The notes under the pieces are model-generated. The model had not been told where the DNA came from. It was given only the letters and a program-made list of their open reading frames with translations, and did no database searches. Positions 1-11,200 of a stretch of 64,000 nucleotides of DNA are shown here, piece after piece. A program made the position numbers and the translations under genes. Each line of letters opens with the position of its first letter. Positions within the stretch are counted from its first letter, which is position 1. The DNA is from Lytechinus pictus (taxonomy: Eukaryota > Echinodermata > Echinoidea > Temnopleuroida > Toxopneustidae), in assembly GCF_037042905.1 (NCBI RefSeq), contig NC_087245.1, forward strand, positions 6,897,501 to 6,961,500. The letters are read 5' to 3'.

Positions 1-2329
1 TAACTGAAACCTATAATTATACAAGTTATCGATTATTGTATAGTTGCACTGAAATTGTTAATAAACATTTCATTATCACGTCTATCATACTCTGTAATAT
101 GTGCATTTGTTTGAATAGAGAGCAGTAATCACAATCACAACGCAGTGACATGTTGGTTCGAATCCCATTTCACGCACAATTCCCTCGGATATGTCTAAAA
201 ATTGTTGTCTCAATTATTGCAATATTAATTAAAGCACAAACCCTCATTCATCTGGAAACCAGCTACGTATGATAAAAACTATGGGAGACTCACTTTGTCG
301 CATATTTGTTGGATAAGCTGTGTTCTCAATTTGTTGGTCAAGTTAGAAAAAATTGTTAAACCCTTAATCTTGAGTGTTTTAATCAACAATGTGGTCAAAA
401 GTTCGACATTCAGTTTGTTCAACCCTTATTGGTAAAATTATTTTGCCAACTGTTTCGTATGTTTAATAGAGTGCGCGATAATAAAACTACATTATGATAA
501 CGGCTATAGTCATGCAAGTTGTACACCTGTCTATGTACTTTGTATTTTCCAGTTCTTGTATTGATTATTGTTACATCGTTACCGTGGCGACTATTGTTCA
601 TCAAATACACCACCCAACAAAATGAACCCAATAACAATAAAAAACAACAAACAAACAAAATTAAAGTCAACTATTTTCTGCAGTTTTTTTCACTTATTAA
701 AACTATTAGTTGATACATTGAACAATTCATTTTCAACTATTTCGGTGAACAATTCACTGTCAACTATTTCGGCAATATATTTCAAGAGTGAATGACAACA
801 CTCACATCCAAAACCTGTGATTTTTTTAGTATCCACATCCGATCAAGTTCACGCACCCACTGTGTAATGATAATAATTAAATCAAGAACTAATAAGGACC
901 AATATCCGTGAATATCCGAACATGTTACCAGCACCTATTGTTTTAAAAATATGGGTCTCAGTTTCCCATAGCCTTCAATAGTATTCAATTTAAACATGGT
1001 CTAAAAATTACTAAAAATTAATGAAATATCATATCATTGGAAATCTATACTGACACTTAATATAATTAATGCTTACGCAATCACTCATTATAATCTAAGA
1101 GACAACAGAAGAAATACATTTTTTAAAGAAACTAGCAAAACACAGCAATAATCGTGAGTAGAAATTTAAAAGATAATATCAGTAAGCACACGAATTCGTA
1201 CTGACATAAATATTAAATGAAATTAGCCTTTATAACATGTAAGATATATTCCTATTTTGTTTTATGAGAAAAAAATGTCACGAACTTTTTTCCGGGAGTA
1301 ATTCAGACATGTTCACATTCCCAGATTTTTTGACAAACCCGAAAATTTTGGTTAAAAATACCCAATTCATTTTGCATGAAATCTTGTTTTAACCAACAAT
1401 TCAGCGGTTTATATTTGAACCAACTTACAGGTTGGGTACAAAATTGTTGAGAGTGCAGGTGTTTATTCCAGTTCTTCATTACACAACGTATAAGAAACAT
1501 GCCCATTAAGATAGGCATTAATGATTGGATTTCTATTTTAAAGGAAAATTGAATCAGAATTGTTTTTACTTTTATAAAAAAAAATGTTATATTTGCAAGT
1601 TTGTAAAAAAAGTGATCTCGTATGCAAACATTTCAACGAGACATGTACGTGATTGGATAGTTATCACCTTGTAAAGAGTTACGATTTTAAAGTACAACTG
1701 TTTTATAAGGGCCCTTCATAAAGTCACTCATGAGCACTTCCGTTATGAGCCGCGGAATCAAGGGAGGGGGTGGAGAAGCTTAAGAACCCACCACGCAAAC
1801 CTGTACAAAAACGTGAAAATTACCATCGAAATTGTGATTATCTGAATGTAGAGAAAATAATGTTACTTTATCATTAATCCCGATGTAATGACATGATATT
1901 TTGGCAAACATAATTGTTAGAAAGATGACCTAATGTAACTTGATCGGAATTGGTCAGGAAGTTCAATATTGCACATTCATGACCTTGGTATCCTAAGTTC
2001 TATTTGTTTTATCCAACGTTTGCTTGTTTTGTGATCAGAGTACGGGCCGTGCCAGGAGTATTGACTATCTTTAATTGTATAATGTTTACAACAAATTTGC
2101 TCGTGATTGCATCTGCGATAAATAACGTTAACATCATTATACCTAATTTGCGTAAATGGCTATGCTATATTGTTCGAAGTCATTTCTTTCCCCAGACCTT
2201 CTTGTATCTAAAATAAGCATCATTTTCCAGGTTGGGTTGAAGTTCTTCATCCAACCCTGCACTCAGTTTTTGTTTATTTTCCAAAATCATCTTAATGTTC
2301 GATCGAAGAAAAATTACCGCGAATTCGTA
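1..2329. other. Intergenic, no gene recognised
   Basis: AT-rich sequence with only short, low-complexity open frames. A 27-bp unit occurs twice in tandem at 720-746 and 747-773 (the second copy differs at a few positions). Sequence around 1700-1830 resembles 24745-24880 (both have a cctTcataaa/ctgtttcat-type start and a GTACAAAAACGT-AAAATTACCAT segment), so it is probably an old dispersed repeat. Nothing else can be supported. Confidence 0.5.
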
Positions 2330-3590
2330 GTACTTTATTTTCATCATAATCCCGATATTTTAGTCAATATATTGAACATTGAACTGGAGAAGATAGTACA
2401 ATGGATAAGATCTAATAAATTGTCAATCAATGTACAAAAACCGAAATGTATGCTTTTCAGCAATTCTTTAGATAAATTACCTTACGATATTAAATTGGAC
2501 AATACTGACATTGAAGTGGTCGCTTCAACAAATTTTTTAGGTCTGATAGTAGACAACAATTTATCTTGGAAAACACACATTGATTCTATATGCCGTACAA
2601 TTTCACGTAATATTGGTGTTATAAATAAGGTCAAGTTTTTTCTTCCAACTTCCTCCCTAAAAGTGCTTTATTCAACATTAATTTTACCCTATCTAAAGTA
2701 CGGGATAATTGTCTGGGGAAATACACATACATCATATCTAGAAAGAATATTACTTTTACAGAAAAAGGCATTGCGCGTTATTTTTAATATGTCTTGGAGA
2801 TCCCATACAAACCAATTGTTTATTGACAATAAAATCTTAAAAGTAAAAACATTATATCAATATAACTTGGGTCAATTTATGTATCAATTAAACAATAATA
2901 TGCTACCATCAATCTTTGATTCTTCATTTAACAAAAACAAAATCTATAAATACCCTACACGTCAATCCGACGAATTTCATTTTCCTCTACCCCGGACAAT
3001 TCTTGCCAAATCAATCTTTACTTTCGAAGGCCCTCGACTTTGGGGCACTCTTAATAATACTATTAAAGATTCCCAAAGCCTAAATTCTTTTAAATTTAAG
3101 TGAAAAAAGTTCCTCCAAGATAGGCCTACTTGTTAGTTTATTTAACTCTTCATCACTCATACATTATATTTGTTGATATATACTCAGCCCTACGAACCGT
3201 GAATTATGATATTTTTCGTTTTCCTGTTGACCCGTAATATTCGCTGTGAGTGCCGGGGCAAGAATCTGGAGACTATTGATCTCGCTTTTTTTTTCTCATT
3301 TTCTATTTCTTTCTTTCTTTTTTTCTTTTAAACTATACATTCAAATAGATTTAAGCTCAAATTTCTACCATGTTGTATTTGTGTTTTGTTTACATTGTTC
3401 ATACGATTATGTAATAGGAGGTTGCATTCTACAAGCTTCGCTTTTTAGCAGCTTCATCCGTTTCCGACCTGTTATCTTGATTATTATACATAATAAGTTT
3501 CTTTGTTTTATTGATTATATCAAGATGTATGTAACAAAACTTATTGTAAATGATTGTTGGAAATTGAAAAATAAATGAAATGAAATAACA
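2330..3590 (+). mobile_element. 5'-truncated non-LTR retrotransposon (Jockey/CR1-like LINE), RT C-terminal part
   Basis: An open frame running to the stop just after 3103 encodes the part of a LINE reverse transcriptase that follows the YADD catalytic motif. Visible family hallmarks in order are a W-I-R-S-N-K-L-S-I-N segment followed by K-P-K-C-M-L-F, a L-G-L-I-V-D-x-x-L-S-W block, and the P-Y-L-K-Y-G-I-I-V-W-G segment with the following L-L-L-Q-K-K-A-L-R. The YADD motif, thumb-upstream RT blocks and endonuclease are missing, as expected for 5' truncation. The copy ends near 3590 in an ATGAA-type simple tail (3570-3590), typical of CR1/L2-like elements. The C-terminal frame is intact, so the insertion may be fairly recent. 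The exact clade is not determined. It lies upstream of the first recognised SLCO exon. Confidence 0.85.
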
Positions 3591-3885
3591 ATGAAGTGTT
3601 GCATTGATTGACTTCGCTTGGCATATTCGATTCTTTATATCTAAACGTATGAACAACGGCAACGAGTGAGAGAAAATATGTCATTTTGTTTGTTTCACCA
3701 AACCAATTGATTGCTAAACTTACAAGCGAGCGTAGCGAGTCAGGAACAAACGCTCGCATCCGTGGTTAAGTTCAATTGTAGGCCTACCTTCATATTTCAC
3801 AATACTTGCCGTGTAGCCGTATTTATTTGTCCGAGTTTGTGGTTATCATTAATTTTGTTAGAATCTGATCATATTGACTCGGTTA

Positions 3886-4475
3886 TTAACCCTAAAGGAC
3901 TAGGCTATTTGAGATGTATTGAAAACTGGGGGAAGGGGGCATGATGGCCCCCTTCTGATCTCGGCCGCCGTTCGCGCCGAAATTTGGCACGCACATTCTT
4001 TACCAGATAAACTACAATCCAGTATGAAAAAAATCTGAAAATAATTATTTTTTATTTATTATGAATGAAACATGCAAAAAAAAATTCGTGAAAAACATTT
4101 GCACAATGATATTTAACAGCCAATTTCACTTCACATTTCCTTCTTCTTTTTCCAGATGTCATCTTTTCAATCTAATTTAAAGGTTTCCACAAAGAAAAAT
4201 TGCGAAAGCCAATTTTTTCCTCATGTATTTCTTTGTTATTAGAATTTCTTAAGTATTTTTGTGTTTTTCATCTTTTGTTATTCATTGTTTTTTTTTCAAT
4301 GGAAATCATTACAGAACATTTTAAAACTAAATTAAACCCTAAATTAATTAAGCAAATCAATTAGAATGAAAAATAATTACATTTTAATGAATTTCATCTC
4401 CTATTTTCGGCATGAAATTGTCTCGATGTCTCGTTGAGGGGGGGGGGGCATCATGCCCCCAGTCCTCTGGGTTAA
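3886..4475. mobile_element. Non-autonomous piggyBac-like element with TTAA target duplication
   Basis: The element 3890-4471 starts CCCTAAAGGACT and ends AGTCCTCTGGG, an imperfect terminal inverted repeat. It is flanked on both sides by TTAA (3886-3889 and 4472-4475), the duplication made by piggyBac transposases. The interior has subterminal inverted G-run motifs (gggggcatgatggcccc near 3931 and a long G run followed by catcatgccccc near 4440) and no coding capacity. At 582 bp it is MITE-sized. It sits just upstream of the SLCO first coding exon. Confidence 0.75.
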
Positions 4476-4640
4476 GCCTACTTTTTAAGTGAACTGTATA
4501 CCAGTGAGCATGGTGAGAATAGTTTTTAGTAAAATGATTTATTAGTTATGAATACATTAAAATTAAACGAATTTGATTTTATTTTTAAGATGGATTAAAA
4601 AATACCAATATTTTTATTAATCACTTGTTTTCATCAGATC

Positions 4641-5223
4641 ATGACGTCCCCTTGCTGCTGTGGAATCTTCCATCGGCCAGTTTTCTTCACAGCTTTACTC
4701 TCATTCGCTATCTTCACCTACTTTGGTGTCCAAGGCCCTTACACGACTGGGATCCTGACCACACTCCAAAGAGAGTTCAAGTTTAAGAGTTCCGAGATCG
4801 GATTCCTTCTCACCGTCAATGACATCGTTGGACTCGTCATCGTCACCCCTCTGGCATACCTTGGCTCCAAAAGCCATCGACCGCGTATAATCGGTATCCT
4901 CACGATGATATTTGCCGCCGGTTGCTTCGTCAGCGCCATCCCACAATTTGTTGGCGGAGGCGATGACGTCGATGGACTAAAAAACGACACCAATCCGCTG
5001 ATGATACAGAAACCTGGAGTGTATCTATGTGAAGATGATGACGTTGGTGATGTGGATAAATGTTCAGAAGCAGAGGAAGCCGCATCGGGAGCTCAGTACA
5101 GCAGAGCCATCTGGTTGTTCCTTGGACAGGCCCTGTGTGGTATAGGAGGAGCTGGATTCTTTCCTCTTGGTATTACTTACATAGATGACGGTGTGCCCAA
5201 ATCATCATCTTCTGTACATGTTG
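4641..5223 (+). CDS. SLCO: SLCO exon 1 (coding), TM1-TM4
   Basis: Acceptor TTTTCATCAG precedes 4638; ATG at 4641. Donor GTAAGT at 5224, phase 1. It encodes residues 1-194: a Cys-rich start (CCCG), four membrane segments, an acidic outer loop with an NDT sequon, and the family-typical G-I-G-x-A-G-F-F-P-L-G-x-T-Y-I-D-D block near its end. The upstream acceptor implies at least one more 5' exon, coding or not. Confidence 0.9.
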
Positions 5224-8200
5224 GTAAGTATTTTATTTGGTAACCACAGCCACATATAACATGAATTTGGTGATAGATGGTAACACTTTAATCGATATTT
5301 TGTTCCTGGCTAAGTCTGACAAATATCCAGTCGTTTGTCTCTTCTACACCTTACAGCTATTCTTCTACAAGAACATGTATTGTGACGAAACTTTATATTT
5401 ACTATGATTTTATTTTCATTGCAAGAATTTAATTATAATTGTAACGATTATTCTATGATGTCCAAATAATATTCAGATACTTCCCTCTCTTCCCACAGCG
5501 GCACTTTTCATGATGGGTAGTCTGTCCCCTGTCTTTGCCTTCAGCATGAGTGCTTTTAGTCTGGCTCTTCATTCTGACTTCTACAAGATTGATGTGGATG
5601 AACTGGGCTATGGTGACAAGGATCCTCGATGGATAGGAGCTTGGTGGTTAGGGTATATCATCTATGGATGCATACTGCTCCTCACCAGTATACTATTCTT
5701 CTTCTTTCCAAAGGTTATTCATCATGTAACCACAGATTGACCAGTAACAGAACAATAATATTTTTTTTAATTGGGGGGTGGATACGGGTCCATGTCCATT
5801 TTCTTTCTATGCATTTCCAGTATTGTGTAAGTTTAAGTATGGTCGTGATGATCACAAAATACAAGTATGGTGTAGGTTCTTCTTGGAAGGGTTTAAAGGC
5901 GATTAATCTTAATGGGATAAAATACAATTTCCACGTATCTAGAGTTTGTGAAGATATGAATAGGGAATCGTGAGATTACAGTTCCCTTAATAGGAACATG
6001 CTCCGGAGGATGCTTCTGTCCATTATTATTGTGTCACTTGAGTAGATGATAAGAAATAACGTAAGTATAACAATCAAAAGAGAAAGGGAATGAAGTGAAT
6101 AAGTGAATTGGTTTATTTTTTAACAACTTTCACTTCATCCACATAGGACTGGCCTCATCGAGAAGGAACAGGCGAAGAATTAAAGGAAATGAACGTGCCA
6201 GTTGACAGGGAGAATTCGTCTTCACCAAACGTTTATATGATCAAAGACATGATGCCAAAGGAAGGAACATCAATCATGGAACTCATCAAAGGTATCGAGA
6301 CTGATAAAAAGCAATGTTTCCGATTTCAAAAAGATAATATTATAATCGGTTTAAAATGAAATGAATTGTTGTTCAAATTGATTGGAATCCATCCTACATT
6401 TCAACAGACGATGGAGCTGGAACCACATCAACTTCATTCATATTTTATGTTCTATTGTTGAGGTGCCGTGGCCGAGAGGTCTAAGGCGCCATGGTTCGAC
6501 CCCCGCCCGCTGTACCTATGCCAGTGAGCTTCATCGACAACGCTCTTTTATCTTCCATTCAAATAAATGAAAATGATATGTATAGCATGATTTTTTTAAT
6601 CAAGTGCACACCAAGTTACCAATAATGGGTATATGTATTATTGGTAATTTGTTATGCACTTGTTTAAAAAAAAATCATTCTGATCAGCACCTACGCAAGA
6701 CCTAAATTATGTAATTTTTTGCAAGAAAAAGCATATTTTTAAGATTTCCCCGATGTAATTCGTATAAACTTTGTTTTTATTTTTCGCAGGATATATCAAG
6801 GCCATGGGTCGTCTCTTAACCAATCTCACTTACATCACGTGTCTTCTTGCTATATGCGGTGAACTGGCTGCTGTGGCAGGCTTCTTTTCATTCGTGGGTC
6901 GTTATATCCAAACACAATATGACGTCACACCTGCCGTCACGTCGATCATCCTCGGTAAGGTCTAGGGTTGGCCACTCAACACTTATTTAAGTTAGATGGG
7001 GTGGGAGAAGATGATGCTTCAGTTTGACCGGTAGAGATCGAGCACTTCCTTAATTGCATTTTGTTGTCCGAATACATTTTTATGATCTTAAAGTGTCTTG
7101 TTGACGAAATCCCGGAATATATTCTGAGCGGTTTGAATTTCCCCTATCTTAAATTTATCCTATCAATCCATTATTTTCCCTAGGTTGTGTGACGTCACCA
7201 GCAGGATTCTTCGGTAACTTGTTCGGTGGTCTTCTGGTCAAGAAAATGAAACTATCCATGAAAGGTCTAGGTGCTATGGCGATGTCTATCTCAGGAATCA
7301 CCCTCGTCTTGACCGTTCTGTATTTCTTTGTTGGTTGTGACAACCAGAGAATAGCTGGAATAACCGTCCCTTACCCAGGGGAGAGCGAGTAAGAAACATA
7401 AGAAACTTTCTATTACGTCGATCTGGTTGAATGGCTTTGTACCATAGTTTTTATTTCGAGTCACTATTGTGGCTCTTATTTCTAAGCCTGTCATCCACGT
7501 TTGTCATTCTCAACTCAGTTGAAATAATGGAGGGATCAATACTTTGTAATGTAAATGCCGCAAGATGGCAGATAGTCCTGACAAGGTATGGGCAAAATGA
7601 GTATCAAATGTAAGTAAAAAGGGATTTAACATTAGCACAAGAGTGCACCCCAACATAATTATCAACCTCGACTACCTATAGCAATTACATTGACACTTGC
7701 GAACAATATCCTGTCATCATTAGGGAGTTTTTTTTTTCAGTCGCGAAGAGGACGGATTATACAACATAGAACATTTATTGTCGAAAGCCCTTCATGACAA
7801 AGCAGTCTCTGTCGAAAATCGGTGAATCAAAATTGAAGAGCAATGTCGTCCTGGACTAGACAAACGACAGATTTGCAATATTTCTTCAATTCAGAATTTT
7901 TACGACCAGCTGTCCCGGTTCACCCATTTTCGACAAAGCCCTCTCAGCTGTTCATTGTGATTTGATATGCTTTTTTTACATTGGTTTTCTATGTTGTAGA
8001 ATCCGTCCCCGTCGTGATTGTGGAAACTAGCTATTGTTTTAAAGACCATTGAGACGATTGAGCAATCCTTGTTTTTTTTTTTTCTTTGGCAAGAAGATTC
8101 TTTCCCTTTCTGGAATATGGTGGGCGGTTCGTTTCTTTGTAAGTTTTCTTGCGAACTTTCGAGAATTCTGAAACTATTTGAATAAGTTCACAATTTAGCA

Positions 8201-11200
8201 CCTAACCAATCTTTGAGTTCTACGCATTCATGAAATCTAGACGTACAAGAATCCTGAATACCTGCTTCTCGTTTTAGAATCAATTTAACTCCGTCATGTC
8301 TTGGTGATTGCTCATGTCCATCTGGTGTGTATACACCTGTATGCGGATCTGATGATTTGACATACATCACACCGTGTCATGCTGGATGTTCAACCTATCA
8401 AGAAGGAATTAAATATGACGGATCAGAACCTTCTTCATCGGTGAGATAACTCAAAGATTTCCCAATATTACACCCCCCTATGAAGTGTTATCACTAATGT
8501 TAGGAACAGGAACATATATTTATTTATTCAATAACAAAAATAAACAATTGAATCAGCAAACGTGTTTTTCATCGATGTCCTGGTAACATATTTATCAAAA
8601 ATCATTTGTAATTGTAACACTAGAGAGCTCCCAAATAAAGTATAATGAATGAAATGATAGTGATAATAAATGAAATGATAGTGATAATAAATGAAATGAT
8701 AGTGATAATAAATGAAATGTTAGTGATAATAAATGAAATGATAGTGATAATAAATGAAATGATAGTGATAATAAATGAAATGATAGTGATAATAAATGAA
8801 ATGATAGTGATAATAAATGAAATGTTAGTGATAATAAATGAAATGATAGTGATAATGAATGAAATGATAGTGATAATAAATGAAATGATAGTGATAATAA
8901 ATGAAATGATAGTGATAATAAATGAAATGATAGTGATAATAAATGAAATGATAGTGATAATAAATGAAATGATAGTGATAATAAATGAAATGATAGTGAT
9001 AATAAAATGAAATGATAGTGATAATAAATGAAATGATAGTGATAATAAATGAAATGTTAGTGATAATAAATGAAATGATAGTGATAATGAATGAAATGAT
9101 AGTGATAATAAATTAAATGATAGTGATAATAAATGAAATGATAGTGATAATGAATGAAATGATAGTGATAATAAATGAAATGATAGTGATAATAAATGAA
9201 ATGATAGTGATAATAAATGAAATGATAGTGATAATAAATGAAATGATAGTGATAATAAATGAAATGATAGTGATAATAAATGAAATGATAGTGATAATGA
9301 ATGAAATGATAGTGATAATAAATTGAATGATAGTGATAATAAATGAAATGATAGTGATAATAAATGAAATGATAGTGATAATAAATGAAATGTTAGTGAT
9401 AATAAATGAAATGATAGTGATAATAAATGAAATGATAGTGATAATAAATGACATGATAGTGATAATAAATGAAATGATAGTGATAATGAATGAAATGATA
9501 GTGATAATGAATGAAACGATAGTGATAATAAATGAAATGATAGTGATAATAAATGAAATGATAGTGATAATGAATGAAATGATAGTGATAATGAATGAAA
9601 TGATAGTGATAATAAATGAAATGATAGTGATAATAAATGAAATGATAGTGATAATAAATGAAATGATAGTGATAATAAATGAAATGATAGTGATAATAAA
9701 TGAAATGATAGTGATAATAAATGAAATGATAGTGATAATAAATGAAATGATAGTGATAATAAATGAGATGATAGTGATAATAAATGAAATGATAGTGATA
9801 ATAAATGAAATGATAGTGATAATAAATGAAATGATAGTGATAATAAATGAAATGTTAGTGATAATAAATGAAATGATAGTGATAATAAATGAAATGATAG
9901 TGATAATAAATGAAATGATAGTGATAATAAATGAAATGATAGTGATAATAAATGAAATGATAGTGATAATAAATGAAATGATAGTGATAATAAATGGAAT
10001 GATAGTGATAATGAATGAAATGATAGTGATAATAAATGAAATGCTAGTGATAATAAATGAAATGATAGTGATAATAAATGAAATGATAGTGATAATAAAT
10101 GAAATGATAGTGATAATAAATGAAATGATAGTGATAATAAATGAAATGATAGTGATAATAAATGAAATGATAGTGATAATAAATGAAATGATAGTGATAA
10201 TAAATGAAATGATAGTGATAATAAATGAAATGATAGTGATAATAAATGACATGATAGTGATAATAAATGAAATGATAGTGATAATAAATGAAATGATAGT
10301 GATAATAAATGACATGATAGTGATAATAAATGAAATGATAGTGATAATAAATGAAATGATAGTGATAATAAATGAAATGATAGTGATAATAAATGAAATG
10401 ATAGTGATAATAAATGAAATGATAGTGATAATAAATGAAATGATAGTGATAATAAATGAAATGATAGTGATAATAAATGAAATGATAGTGATAATAAATG
10501 AAATGATAGTGATAATAAATGAAATGATAGTGATAATAAATGAAATGATAGTGGTAATAAATGAAATGATAGTGATAATAAATGAAATGATAGTGATAAT
10601 AAATGATGGTGATAATAAATCAAATGATTTCAGATTTTCAGATTCAGATTTTATTTCCAACAGAAATGAAATAAATAATGATAAAAATCATTCTCATACA
10701 TTTATCACAAATATTTACGATACAAATTATGTCATTATAATTATATTCAACAATATCAATGATAATTAACATATAAAAATATATGATAGGGGAGAAAAGA
10801 GGTCGACGGTCCACTGTGACTTTTTAACTGGTGAAAAAGAAGATAAGAGAAAGAAAAATAAAAATAAAGAAGATTATCAAAAAGAGAGATCTGGCTCGAT
10901 CATTTCAAAATACCCTGTCACAGCCCCTGATCGTTACGGGGATCATTCAAATAGCTCTCACTTCATAAAATCTAGAGAGAAATTCGTTTGCCTAATTCTT
11001 GGTAAATAGATATTAACTCCTTTTGTACAAATTACAAACATCTATTGGGATGACTTTACATTTCAAGTACTTTAGCGTGTAATAAGGGAAGTTAATTCGA
11101 CTTCTAATTACATCCTTCTCTTACAGTTCTTATACTCTGACTGCACTTGTATTGGATCAAATGCAACTTTTACCAGTACGGTTGATGAATACGAGGACTT

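Noticed and set aside
130..180. B-box-like GGTTCGAATCC suggesting a tRNA or SINE
   Set aside because: No A box at the right distance and no cloverleaf; probably chance.
6463..6515. Functional tRNA-Leu gene
   Set aside because: The A and B boxes are too close and the anticodon arm is missing; treated as SINE/pseudogene.
8620..10769. Open frames of up to 667 codons on both strands (H-L-L-S-L-S-F and N-E-M-I-V-I-I repeats)
   Set aside because: They are translations of the 21-bp minisatellite, inside an SLCO intron, with no non-repetitive domain.
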